From the NCBI GenBank assembly GCA_937961455.1, contig CALGNN010000149.1, forward strand, positions 1 to 39,460: a stretch of DNA of 39,460 nucleotides, written 5' to 3'. The notes under the pieces were generated by a model. The model made no database searches. It saw only the letters and a program-made list of their open reading frames with translations, and was not told where the DNA came from. Shown here in pieces: positions 1 to 8,626 of the stretch; the first letter of the stretch is position 1, and each line of letters opens with the position of its first letter. The stretch comes from an uncultured Saprospiraceae bacterium (GTDB lineage: Bacteria > Bacteroidota > Bacteroidia > Chitinophagales > Saprospiraceae). A program made the position numbers and the translations under genes.

Positions 1-198
1 TGAATTGGCATATGCATCTGAAATGTCAATATCTTCAGCAGCATTATTATTGCCTGACCAAACTCCCCAAAGCTCTGTGTTTTGATTTAGCATGTCACCC
101 AAATCATAAGTTTCGAAAGTCTCATTAAAGATGACCTGCGCCTGAAGATGAGTTGCTATTGTTAAAAAAGTGAGTGCGATTAAGTAGAATTTTTTCAT
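1..198 (-). CDS. N-terminus of a secreted protein, cut by the window edge
   Basis: This minus-strand reading frame starts at an ATG (198-196) and stays open for 66 codons to the first base of the window, so its C-terminus lies outside. The first 21 residues form a classical signal peptide: KK, a hydrophobic core, then a HLQAQ end. The mature start, VIFNETFETYDLGDM, has the 'FxETFExYxLG' look common at the beginning of exported Bacteroidota proteins with a lectin-like or MAM-like fold. Such proteins usually carry a T9SS tail, but that part cannot be seen here. Function is not recognised. Upstream on its own strand there is only a TATCTTTC near-match to the -7 box. Confidence 0.75.
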   Translation of the reverse strand, partial: MKKFYLIALTFLTIATHLQAQVIFNETFETYDLGDMLNQNTELWGVWSGNNNAAEDIDISDAYANS

Positions 199-252
199 CG
201 ATATTTTCCGTTTTAATTATGACTAATATTAAGAAAGATAATCTTTTTGAAA

Positions 253-1539
253 TTAATGCAGGCCTGCTTCACTTACCAAGAGGAGTAATGCCAACTGAAT
301 GGCCTTATAGCCTTCTTTGTTTAGCCACCATTCATTCAATGAATGTCCATAGGCTCCAACGCCTCCTCTTCCAATCGTAACAGCAGGAATATTCATGCTA
401 ATAGGAATATTACTATTGGTAGATCCTCTTGTCAATCTCGGCACTTGACCAAAATGTGCAGTAGCTGCCATGGCTCTTTGTATTAATTCAAGATCATCAG
501 GCAATTCTCCCGATGGCCTATCTCCTATTTTTTCGATTTTAACTGTCAAATCATCTCCTAATCGTTTTCTTCCATTTTGATCATCCAAGGCTTCTTGAAC
601 GGCTGTCATTAGTAAGGCTTCTATTTCATTGAGTCGCTGTGGACTTTCAGAACGCATATCTATTTGCATCCAAGACTCAAAAGGAATCGAATTCACAGAA
701 GTTCCTCCTCCTATCATTCCTACATTGTAAGAGGTTCTTGCACCATCTTTGGTATAGTCATCTGCGAGATTCATAAATCGATCAATGGCTGTCCCTAATG
801 CATGGTGCGGATTGACAAGGCCAAAAGCTCCCCATGAATGACCACCGGGACCTATGTATGTTATTTTATATCGCTTTGATCCTAGACCTTTGTTATTCAC
901 TCTTCCGATTCGACCTCCGTCAATAGAAATCCATGAATCTATTTTGGGACCATCTTCCCTAAACAAGTGTTTTACACCTCTTAAATCACCAATACCTTCC
1001 TCACCTACAGTCCCAATAAATAAAACATCATTCTGCAATTGAATTTTTGCCTTATCTAAACTTCGCTTGATGGTTAATAGCATCGCTAAGGCTCTCGTAT
1101 CATCTCCAATGCCTGGTGCAAATAAAGTATCATTCTTGATTTTTACTTTAACATCCGTTTCTCTTGGAAATACCGTATCTAAATGTCCATCAATTGCAAT
1201 GGTCTTTGCCGCTGTTTTCCCTTTCCATAAGGCCAAGACATTTCCAACTTCATCGATCCAGACTTTATCAAATTGTTCTTTTTCTAACATAGCCTTGAAA
1301 GCTATGGCCCGATCCATTTCATCAAAAGGTGGAGCAGGAATTTCTGTCAGATAAATATGATCTTTTTGTGTTTGAGACTCAAGCTTTACTATTTCATTAA
1401 AGGCCTTTTTGATTTTTCTGTGTTTGGCTAAATCATCCATTTCCTTTAAATATTTTTTCTCAACAGTACTAGCAGGTACCTGAGCAATCATACTTATGGA
1501 TAAAAATGAAAAGAGCCACAATAGCTGAAACTTATTCAT
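253..1539 (-). CDS. Exported M20-family metallopeptidase (428 aa)
   Basis: The protein starts with a signal peptide (about residues 1-20, ending SISMIAQ) and should act in the periplasm or outside the cell. It has the di-zinc ligand pattern of M20 peptidases: GHLDTV at 118-123 (His119, Asp121), GIGDD at 143-147, the catalytic Glu pair GEEG at 179-182, SIDGG near 205-209, and a C-terminal GHS at 398-400. Family members remove amino acids from peptides or deacylate amino acids; the exact substrate cannot be read from sequence. The dimerisation (lid) domain lies between about 215 and 330. It is a single gene, with a 54-nt gap to the truncated gene downstream and a divergent GH9 cellulase upstream. 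Confidence 0.88.
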   Translation of the reverse strand: MNKFQLLWLFSFLSISMIAQVPASTVEKKYLKEMDDLAKHRKIKKAFNEIVKLESQTQKDHIYLTEIPAPPFDEMDRAIAFKAMLEKEQFDKVWIDEVGNVLALWKGKTAAKTIAIDGHLDTVFPRETDVKVKIKNDTLFAPGIGDDTRALAMLLTIKRSLDKAKIQLQNDVLFIGTVGEEGIGDLRGVKHLFREDGPKIDSWISIDGGRIGRVNNKGLGSKRYKITYIGPGGHSWGAFGLVNPHHALGTAIDRFMNLADDYTKDGARTSYNVGMIGGGTSVNSIPFESWMQIDMRSESPQRLNEIEALLMTAVQEALDDQNGRKRLGDDLTVKIEKIGDRPSGELPDDLELIQRAMAATAHFGQVPRLTRGSTNSNIPISMNIPAVTIGRGGVGAYGHSLNEWWLNKEGYKAIQLALLLLVSEAGLH

Positions 1540-1651
1540 AGTGTTTATTTGATGATTAAAACTAATTAATTTCTTAGCTAAAAGTAGTAAGGGTATTGCC
1601 CTATTTATTTCCTAGTTTTTTATAATTAAATTGTGTCAAAATAATTACCAC

Positions 1652-3757
1652 ATGAAATTCTTCTTTAGCTTTTGTTTTATCACTTTATCTTATTTTTCAT
1701 TGCAAGCCCAATCTGATTTCATTCATGTTGATCAATTTGGCTATCAAAAAAATGCAACAAAAGTAGCCGTCATCTCGGATCCACTTAATGGTTTTAATTC
1801 TGGAGATAGCTATTCACCAGGTTCAAGTATTCAATTAATTGATGTAGCGACAAACAATGTCGTATTTAATGCAGCGCCAAGCCAATGGAATAATGGTGCA
1901 GAGGATGCATTTTCTGGTGACAGAGGATGGTGGTTTGATTTTAGTAGCATAAGTACAAATGGAAGCTACTATGTATATGACCCTTCGACTAATGAAAGTT
2001 CAGCAGTTTTCAATATAGGTGATGATGTATATTCTGATGTCTTAAAAGCTGCATTCAAGATGTTTTATTATAACAGATCGAATATGGAAAAGGTCGTTCC
2101 ATATGCAGAAGCTGCGTGGGTAGATGGACCAAGTTTTATGCAACAGGCCAATGCGCGTTTTGTGAATAACTCAGGTGATGCCAGTTTAGAGAAAGATTTA
2201 AGTGGAGGATGGTTTGACGCTGGCGATTACAATAAATACACCACATTTACAACCAATGTAATGCATGAATTGCTTTGGAGCTATAAAGAGAATCCACAAG
2301 TTTGGACCGATGATATGGGAATTCCAGAATCAGAAAATGGAATCCCCGATTTAATAGATGAAATTAAATATGAATTGGATTGGCTGGTAAAAATGGTAAA
2401 TGACGATGGTTCTACCATTTTAAAAATAGGAAGTAAATGGGGAGACAATTCAAATTTTCCTCCCAGCGCAAATACCGATACTGCTTTTTATTCGCCAACT
2501 TGTTCGTCTGCTTCTATTGCAGCCGCAGGTATGCTTGCACATGCATCTTCCGTGCTATCACAATTTCCTTCTTTAACAACGTATAGTGCTAATTTGCTAA
2601 GCGAAGCCGAAGCTGCTTGGAATGATGCGCTTGGATTTTTGAATAGCAATACATTGGAGACCGATTGTGATGTGGGAATCATTGCGGCTGGAGATGCAGA
2701 TTGGGATGAAGATCGACAAAGGCAGAATGCCATTCTTGCTGCTGTGTATTTATTCGAAGCTACAAGCAATTCAAGTTATCATGATTACATCCTAAACAAT
2801 TACACAGATATCCCTGCACTTGTAAATGATTGGTGGGATAATTATTCGCTAAATGTTGAAGATGCCCTCTTACACTATACTACGTTTGCAAATGCAAATA
2901 CAGGTCTAAGAACCACTATACTAAATTCAGTTTCGCAAGCGGTAACAAATAATTATGGTAATTTCTTTGGTTATAATGACTTAGCACTTTATCGATCTTA
3001 TATGCCTGATTATTCTTATCACTGGGGAAGCTCCACTCCAAAAGCAGGTGTAGGTGTATTAAATCAAGTACTTGTCAATTATAATATTAACGCTGGATCT
3101 CAATCGAGTTTTGAGCAGAAAGCAGAAGAGCAGATTCATTATTTCCATGGTTTGAATCCTTTAGGTTTAGTTTATTTAACCAATATGAATCAAAGAGGTG
3201 CAGAGAAAAGCTGCGATGAAATGTATCACACATGGTTTCACGATGATTCTGAATGGGATAATGCACAGAATTCATTGTACGGACCGCCTCCTGGATATAT
3301 AGTTGGAGGGGCTAATAGAAATTTTGGAGGACCTGCTAGTTTAATTCCTCCTCACAATCAGCCTCCACAAAAAGCTTATCTGGATTACAATGATGATTGG
3401 CCCAATAATTCTTGGGAAATCTCTGAGCCAGCAATTTATTACCAAAGTATTTATTTACGTCTGTTGGCAAATTTTGTTGCAACAGATAATACGACAGGCG
3501 CGCCTCATGTTGGATTGGAAGTTGATAAAATTCATGTTTATCCATCTCCTACAAATCAGTACTTTAGAATCAAGGGCTTGCTCAGCAATTACAATTTAGA
3601 GATTGTTAATACCGCAGGAGTAGTTGTACAAACATTAAACAATGTTGGTTACAATCAAGAAATTGATATTTCTACTCTTGGTGCTGGCTTGTATCTTTTG
3701 CGCATCACAAGTTCAACTTACGGAGACTTGCATTTACAGACCATTATAAAGCAATAA
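1652..3757 (+). CDS. Secreted GH9 cellulase with T9SS sorting domain
   Basis: Predicted endo-beta-1,4-glucanase of glycoside hydrolase family 9, exported and handed to the type IX secretion system. I use the ATG at 1652, which gives a clean signal peptide (MKFFFSFCF...LQAQ); an in-frame TTG at 1631 would add seven residues and spoil it. An Ig-like CelD_N domain follows (about 25-125, with FIHVDQFGYQKN). The (alpha/alpha)6 catalytic domain spans about 130-610, with the DAGDY motif at 189-193 supplying the catalytic aspartates and SWEISEPAIYYQ supplying the likely acid Glu near 592. Residues about 629-701 (VYPSPTNQYF...GLYLLRI) are a type A T9SS C-terminal domain. No partner glycosidase or SusCD pair is nearby. 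GH9 assignment is strong; substrate preference is inferred. Confidence 0.93.
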   Translation: MKFFFSFCFITLSYFSLQAQSDFIHVDQFGYQKNATKVAVISDPLNGFNSGDSYSPGSSIQLIDVATNNVVFNAAPSQWNNGAEDAFSGDRGWWFDFSSISTNGSYYVYDPSTNESSAVFNIGDDVYSDVLKAAFKMFYYNRSNMEKVVPYAEAAWVDGPSFMQQANARFVNNSGDASLEKDLSGGWFDAGDYNKYTTFTTNVMHELLWSYKENPQVWTDDMGIPESENGIPDLIDEIKYELDWLVKMVNDDGSTILKIGSKWGDNSNFPPSANTDTAFYSPTCSSASIAAAGMLAHASSVLSQFPSLTTYSANLLSEAEAAWNDALGFLNSNTLETDCDVGIIAAGDADWDEDRQRQNAILAAVYLFEATSNSSYHDYILNNYTDIPALVNDWWDNYSLNVEDALLHYTTFANANTGLRTTILNSVSQAVTNNYGNFFGYNDLALYRSYMPDYSYHWGSSTPKAGVGVLNQVLVNYNINAGSQSSFEQKAEEQIHYFHGLNPLGLVYLTNMNQRGAEKSCDEMYHTWFHDDSEWDNAQNSLYGPPPGYIVGGANRNFGGPASLIPPHNQPPQKAYLDYNDDWPNNSWEISEPAIYYQSIYLRLLANFVATDNTTGAPHVGLEVDKIHVYPSPTNQYFRIKGLLSNYNLEIVNTAGVVVQTLNNVGYNQEIDISTLGAGLYLLRITSSTYGDLHLQTIIKQ

Positions 3758-3840
3758 CAGTTAGCCAAGGTGTATTAAGCTTTGCTTCGGGTACATAATG
3801 TTACATTTCATGTCAAAGAAAAAATATGTAACTTATCCTT

Positions 3841-5538
3841 ATGACCCGATGGCAATTCCTAATAATCATTTTCCTTAGCTACAGCATACAGCTGTTTGGG
3901 CAAATAGAATTATTTGAAAAGGGCAATATTAATTCTTATGTATTAGAGGACTTAGCTGGGCCTGGGGTCACCATATCCAACATTAGTTTAACAGGATTTA
4001 AAACTCAGATTAATGCTTTTAGTCAAAGCAATACACAATTGGGTTTTGATTCTGGATTATTTATTTGTGCAGGGCTCGCACATATTTGTCAAACTTATAG
4101 TGGTGATGCTTCAGCTGGAAATGTCAACATTAACCAAGCTGCAAGTTCAAATTTTGTCAATAATTCTTCTTACGATTTGTTAGAGCAACTTGCCAATCAG
4201 AGTGTGAGAGATCCAGTTGCCATTGAATTTGATTTTGTAGCTCAGGGTGACATTATAAAATTAGATTACGTTTTTGCATCCGAGGAATATCCAGAATTCA
4301 ATTGCACCAGTGCACCTGATGTCATGGGAATATTTATTGATGGCCCTGGATTTGATGGCTTTACTAATATTGCCACCATTCCCGGAACTGATATCCCCGT
4401 AGGTGTAAATACGATAAATGATGGCAATATTGGCACAGAAGACGGGGATATTATTTTTTGTCAAGAACCATTTGGCTCAACTGACTATTCAGATTTTTTC
4501 ATCAATAATAGAAATGGCCCATGGCTAGAATTTGATGGAATTACAAAGGCATTGAGTGCTGAAGCCCAAATCATCCCATGCGAAAAGTATCGAATGGTAA
4601 TTGCTGTAGCTGATGTAAGTGATCACTTGTATGACTCAGGAGTTTTCTTGAAGGCAAAAAGCCTAAGATCCAACTCTCTGATTGTGAAGGCTGCTCATGA
4701 AAGCAATTCAGGCATTATGTATGAAGGATGTTCCGTGGTAGAACTTGCCTTTAGTTTACAAAATCCTTTAAGTGTTCCTTATACGATTCAGACACGATTA
4801 TTAGGTAGTGCTACTGCAGGAGAAGATTATTTTACTGATGTGCCTAGCTCCTTAGTTTTTGAGCCGGGTGAAACTCGTAAAACTTTCATTATTTCAAGCT
4901 TTGAAGATTTTATCGATGAAGGAGAAGAAGAAATAAAAATACGATATCAATTACCTGAATGTCTTTTATTGGATTCCATAAGTTGGACATTAAAAGATGA
5001 TGGCATCTTGTCAACAGAGCAGGAAATCTATTTTATTGAAGAAGCTACCCAAGCTTATCAAATGCAAATTTCAGCTAACGGCATCCCTGGAAATTATAGA
5101 TGGGAGCCTACTGAAGGAGTGAGTGACCCGAGTAGCAATTCTCCTATAATTACAATTAATGAGCCTAGGGATTATTTAGTCATTTTTGATAATGACGAAT
5201 GCTTAGATACCCTTCAAATACAATTTATTGACACTCCCAAGGAATTAATTTATGTACCTAATATTTTTTCTCCAAATAACGATGGGCAAAACGATCTAAT
5301 AAAGATCAGCAGCGATCCATCCTTTGAATGGCAATATGAATTTACTATTGTAAATCGACAAGGGAGAACGGTATTTACAACCTCTGGAAAATTGCAAGGC
5401 AGCTTAGATACTTGGGATGGCTTTTATCAAGGACAGCTTGCTGAACAAGGTGTATATATTTATTCATTAGTTTATTGGAAAAATATATTTGATAAAAAAA
5501 CACAATTCGGAGATGTGTTTTTAATGCGAAAAGAATAA
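3841..5538 (+). CDS. Choice-of-anchor-L protein with gliding-motility-type C-terminal domain
   Basis: A 565-residue surface or secreted protein with a signal peptide ending in QLFGQ (about 1-21). Residues about 40-280 match the choice-of-anchor-L domain: a segment like LGFDSGLFICAG, then LDYVFASEEYPEFN and DVMGIFIDGPG. A Calx-beta-like segment follows near 330-380 (LVFEPGETRKTF...DEGEEEIKI). The last about 95 residues, beginning YVPNIFSPNNDGQND and containing TWDGFYQG, are the type B (gliding motility-associated) C-terminal domain used for T9SS export. Such proteins are usually adhesins or matrix proteins; no enzymatic motif is visible. A short inverted repeat lies just upstream (3800-3832). 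It ends three bases before the lipB stop on the opposite strand. Confidence 0.9.
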   Translation: MTRWQFLIIIFLSYSIQLFGQIELFEKGNINSYVLEDLAGPGVTISNISLTGFKTQINAFSQSNTQLGFDSGLFICAGLAHICQTYSGDASAGNVNINQAASSNFVNNSSYDLLEQLANQSVRDPVAIEFDFVAQGDIIKLDYVFASEEYPEFNCTSAPDVMGIFIDGPGFDGFTNIATIPGTDIPVGVNTINDGNIGTEDGDIIFCQEPFGSTDYSDFFINNRNGPWLEFDGITKALSAEAQIIPCEKYRMVIAVADVSDHLYDSGVFLKAKSLRSNSLIVKAAHESNSGIMYEGCSVVELAFSLQNPLSVPYTIQTRLLGSATAGEDYFTDVPSSLVFEPGETRKTFIISSFEDFIDEGEEEIKIRYQLPECLLLDSISWTLKDDGILSTEQEIYFIEEATQAYQMQISANGIPGNYRWEPTEGVSDPSSNSPIITINEPRDYLVIFDNDECLDTLQIQFIDTPKELIYVPNIFSPNNDGQNDLIKISSDPSFEWQYEFTIVNRQGRTVFTTSGKLQGSLDTWDGFYQGQLAEQGVYIYSLVYWKNIFDKKTQFGDVFLMRKE

Positions 5539-5541
5539 ATA

Positions 5542-6258
5542 TTAATTATTTATTAATTCGAAATTAAATACTTTTTGAAAAGCAATTAATACTTCTTTAG
5601 ATACCTGTTCAAATTCTTGTTTGAGTTTTAATTCATTTTCAAGGCTGGTTACTTCTTTATCTTGATCATTAATTCCACAAGGCACGATGTATTTAAAATA
5701 ATTAATATCCGTATTTATATTAAATGCTAGACCATGCATGCTTACCCATCTACTTAAATGAACTCCAATGGCACAGATTTTTTTATTTGAAGTTTTTGGA
5801 GACTTTAACCAGACCCCAGTAAAGTCTTTGATTCTTTCTGCCTTAATGTTGTATACATCAAGTGTTTGGATAATTACCTCTTCTAAAGATCTGATATACC
5901 AATGAAGATCATTTTTAAAATAGTCTAGATCAAAAATAGGATACACTACTAATTGACCTGGGCCATGATAAGTAATATCTCCCCCTCTATTGGTATGATA
6001 AAATTCTACTTCGTGTTCTGAGAGGCCTTTATTATTTAATAATAAATGGCTTTCAGAGCCTGATTTACCCAAAGTATAAACCGGCTTATGTTGACAAAAT
6101 ATCAAACGATGAATGGCTTCTTTTTTCAAAGACGCTTCTCTATTCTCACGTTTTAATTTTATTAATTCCTGTTGTATTTCAAACTGTCGTTCGCGTGCCT
6201 CAACATATGAGATTAATCCCCAATCAACAAATTTTACTAATGGACGTTTAACATTCAT
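5542..6258 (-). CDS. lipB: Octanoyltransferase LipB
   Basis: Transfers the octanoyl group from octanoyl-ACP to lipoyl domains of 2-oxoacid dehydrogenases and the glycine cleavage H protein, the first step of lipoate assembly in the cytoplasm. Diagnostic motifs are present: RGGDITYHGPGQLVVYP (91-107), the lysine in KKICAIGVHLSRWVSMHG (Lys160) and the catalytic cysteine in IVPCGI (Cys194). At 238 residues the length is normal. It is transcribed alone and divergently from the redoxin/dockerin-like gene, with a 53-nt gap. No LipA gene is in the window, so lipoate synthesis is completed elsewhere. Confidence 0.96.
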   Translation of the reverse strand: MNVKRPLVKFVDWGLISYVEARERQFEIQQELIKLKRENREASLKKEAIHRLIFCQHKPVYTLGKSGSESHLLLNNKGLSEHEVEFYHTNRGGDITYHGPGQLVVYPIFDLDYFKNDLHWYIRSLEEVIIQTLDVYNIKAERIKDFTGVWLKSPKTSNKKICAIGVHLSRWVSMHGLAFNINTDINYFKYIVPCGINDQDKEVTSLENELKLKQEFEQVSKEVLIAFQKVFNFELINN

Positions 6259-6311
6259 ATTTGCACTAATAAATTAATTCCTTTATTTTTAATAATCTGA
6301 AATCCATAACA

Positions 6312-7394
6312 ATGTTAAAACTAACTAGTTTTGTGTTTTCCCTCTTAATTTCTGCGACTATTTTCGGTCAAACTGCTCCGGACTTCACTATTACAGATAC
6401 TGATGGCAATACACATACGCTGTATGCAGACTATTTAGATCAAGGTAAAACCGTATTGATTAAAGTTTTCTTTACCAATTGTCCTCCATGTAACATTATC
6501 GCCCCATTAGTTGAAGATCTTTATCAAGATTGGGGTGCTGGAAATAATGATGTAGAATTCTTTGAATTAAGTGATAAGGGATATGATATGAATACGGATG
6601 TTGCAGCATATAAACAACAACATGGCTTGACTTTTATAGCAGCGGGTTCTGATGGCGGTAGCACTTCTGCTGTGTCTGTTTATAAAGATGGAACTTATGG
6701 AACATGGTTAGGTACGCCTTGCTTTGTGGTGATTAGCCCTGATGGAACTGTGCAATATAATGTGGCAAACGGGTCTGGTCAAACTGCAATAAATAATATT
6801 GATGCAGCTATTGCAGCAACTGGTGCTGTAAAACCCAATGTTGGCACTACGCCAGTCATTGCGATCAACGGAACCCTTAGCTGTGAAAATGGCAATCCTA
6901 TTGCTGGGGTAAATGTAGCATTAATAGAAGAATCAAGTTTATCAGTTGTAGCAAGTTCAACAAGTGCTTCAGATGGGAAGTACGACTTGTTGGTCAATCC
7001 ATCAGATACTACTTTACAATATTCTATTCAAATCAATCAGGGAGGGATTGCTGTTGATGGTGTGACCACACTTGATATCGTCCATGTAAGAAAACACTTA
7101 TTAGGCATAACACCTTTTACAAATAATGGTCAGTATATATCCTCTGATGTCAACTTTAGTAATACGGTAACAGCATCCGACATTTTAAAAATGAGAAAAA
7201 TAATCCTAGGAATAGATAATGGATTTAACAATGATCTTGTTTATAAAATTTACCCAAGTGATTTGCCTTTTGGAGAAGGATTTTCAAGCACCTTGCCTAA
7301 TAATATTGCAGTTAATTCAATAGGTGCACAAACCATCAATATTGGTATGACTAAACTTGGCGATTTAAACAACTCAGACCCAATTTGCAATTAA
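6312..7394 (+). CDS. Secreted thioredoxin-fold protein fused to CnaB-like and dockerin-like repeats
   Basis: A signal peptide (1-20, ending TIFGQ) is followed by a TlpA/redoxin-type thioredoxin domain of about 150 residues with the active-site motif TNCPPCN (Cys57, Cys60) and a cis-proline-like GTPCFVV near 134-140. Residues about 184-240 (INGTLSCENGNPIAGVNV) look like a carboxypeptidase-regulatory/CnaB beta-sandwich. Residues about 248-302 hold two dockerin-like calcium-loop helices (DGVTTLDIVHVRKHLLGI and DVNFSNTVTASDILKMRK). The protein ends at GDLNNSDPICN, where Saprospiria proteins of this plan usually go on to more domains and a T9SS tail; here there is none. The domains are recognised; the role, perhaps extracellular disulfide chemistry, is inference. 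Its stop shares the TTAA with the convergent neighbour. Confidence 0.85.
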   Translation: MLKLTSFVFSLLISATIFGQTAPDFTITDTDGNTHTLYADYLDQGKTVLIKVFFTNCPPCNIIAPLVEDLYQDWGAGNNDVEFFELSDKGYDMNTDVAAYKQQHGLTFIAAGSDGGSTSAVSVYKDGTYGTWLGTPCFVVISPDGTVQYNVANGSGQTAINNIDAAIAATGAVKPNVGTTPVIAINGTLSCENGNPIAGVNVALIEESSLSVVASSTSASDGKYDLLVNPSDTTLQYSIQINQGGIAVDGVTTLDIVHVRKHLLGITPFTNNGQYISSDVNFSNTVTASDILKMRKIILGIDNGFNNDLVYKIYPSDLPFGEGFSSTLPNNIAVNSIGAQTINIGMTKLGDLNNSDPICN

Positions 7395-8548
7395 TCTTTA
7401 AGAGCAGAATCCAGAATTAGGCTATCGTTTGTTTTAAAATCTGATTCCAATCTTAATCTGTAGCTTTTCAAGTCATCTTTAATAATCATGGAAACTGTGT
7501 TTGGGGGAATCATTCCCATATTCTCGGCAAACAATGAAAGGGTATTTTCACCTGCAGATAAAGGAAGATGAAATTGAAATCGCTCCTTCTTTAATGGATG
7601 TTTATCTAAAACAACTTTTCCATTTAAATAGAGACTTACTATGTCTCCATCCATAACATTGTCATCCCAAAGAAATATTTCTATTTCTTTTCTTTCAATA
7701 GATAGTGTATCACTGATTTTTGTAGCTCGATCTTTGAATGAAGTCCTTGCTTCATTTTTTGAAAAAGCTTCATCATTATTTTCGAAAGTATTTTGATCAA
7801 GTTGATTTTTTCTATGGATTGCTGTATTTCCGGTTTCTTGATTTTGTTGGTCAGATATTCCAATATACTTATTTGAATTTTTTGTCTTATTACGCACGCT
7901 GTTATTGGAGCTGATAGATTTACTTCTTTCTTTGTTTTGATTTTTATTTTGAATCTTCCCACACTCAATAAAAAGGAGGTTATCAATTCCGATATCATTG
8001 CCTTCCCGCATCGTTTTCAATCCGTAAATCTCTATTGTGATTTCTTTTTCTTCACCTGACAAGTACATGGTCTCGCCTGTCATCCAAGATTCGTGATCCA
8101 AGGGCGCGTCAATCCTAAAGGCAAAAGCGTCTCCATTAAATGTAACAAGTAATTCTGCCCTACTCTCTTGCGTGAGTTGCGCACTCATATTTGCTACATC
8201 GATGGAAAAGTAATATTGTCTGTTAGGTTTTACTTTAATTTTTTGTTTCCAAATAAAATCAGATGACCTTCTAGAGATATCAGCAAGAAAGAAATTGCCG
8301 TCTGCTTTCTTTTTATTTGTAAGGACATGTTGATCATTGGCTGTTTGAATGGAGTATGCACCATATATTTCGTAAGGAAGCACTTGCTTTCTGTAGAGGG
8401 TTTTAAATCCCACATCTCCTAAACTAAAATCTCCATTGCTAATAAGTGTTTTTCTAATATTCAGAGAAGCTCTGTCGCATTGTCCAAACAGTGGCAATAC
8501 GCAAAACAAAACTAAGCTTAAAGAATATGTAAGTTTTGAATACTTCAT
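7391..8548 (-). CDS. Exported protein of unknown function with a carbohydrate-binding-like domain
   Basis: I start at the ATG at 8548 (385 aa); an in-frame TTG at 8557 would add MVL. The signal peptide ends CVLPLFGQ. Residues about 30-195 (SNGDFSLGDVGF ... IGIDNLLFIECG) have the shape of a beta-sandwich carbohydrate-binding-like module, with 'NGDF' and 'IDNLLF' ends typical of the CBM4/9-like class. A polar, Asn/Lys/Ser-rich linker (about 200-275) follows, then a second beta-rich segment (about 280-370: EIFLWDDNVMDGDIVSLYLNG) that resembles domains often found in OmpA-associated exported Bacteroidota proteins. There are no catalytic residues I recognise and no T9SS tail. It overlaps the convergent redoxin gene by 4 nt. 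Confidence 0.72.
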   Translation of the reverse strand: MKYSKLTYSLSLVLFCVLPLFGQCDRASLNIRKTLISNGDFSLGDVGFKTLYRKQVLPYEIYGAYSIQTANDQHVLTNKKKADGNFFLADISRRSSDFIWKQKIKVKPNRQYYFSIDVANMSAQLTQESRAELLVTFNGDAFAFRIDAPLDHESWMTGETMYLSGEEKEITIEIYGLKTMREGNDIGIDNLLFIECGKIQNKNQNKERSKSISSNNSVRNKTKNSNKYIGISDQQNQETGNTAIHRKNQLDQNTFENNDEAFSKNEARTSFKDRATKISDTLSIERKEIEIFLWDDNVMDGDIVSLYLNGKVVLDKHPLKKERFQFHLPLSAGENTLSLFAENMGMIPPNTVSMIIKDDLKSYRLRLESDFKTNDSLILDSALKD

Positions 8549-8626
8549 TAAAACCAACTTAACTAAGCTTAAAACCGAATACCAAACAGATCAGTTCCTA
8601 AAAAGTAATAGCAGATAAAAGCCTCC

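Noticed and set aside
1067-1354. Open frames antisense to the M20 peptidase and many similar ones opposite other genes.
   Set aside because: They lie wholly inside well-supported genes on the other strand, with no signal peptide, domain or start context of their own.
1631-1651. TTG start of the GH9 gene at 1631.
   Set aside because: The added residues MCQNNYH come before a complete signal peptide that starts at the ATG at 1652.
3800-3832. GTTACAT ... ATGTAAC inverted repeat before the choice-of-anchor-L gene, considered as a terminator of the GH9 gene.
   Set aside because: The stem is weak, the loop is about 19 nt long and no T run follows it.
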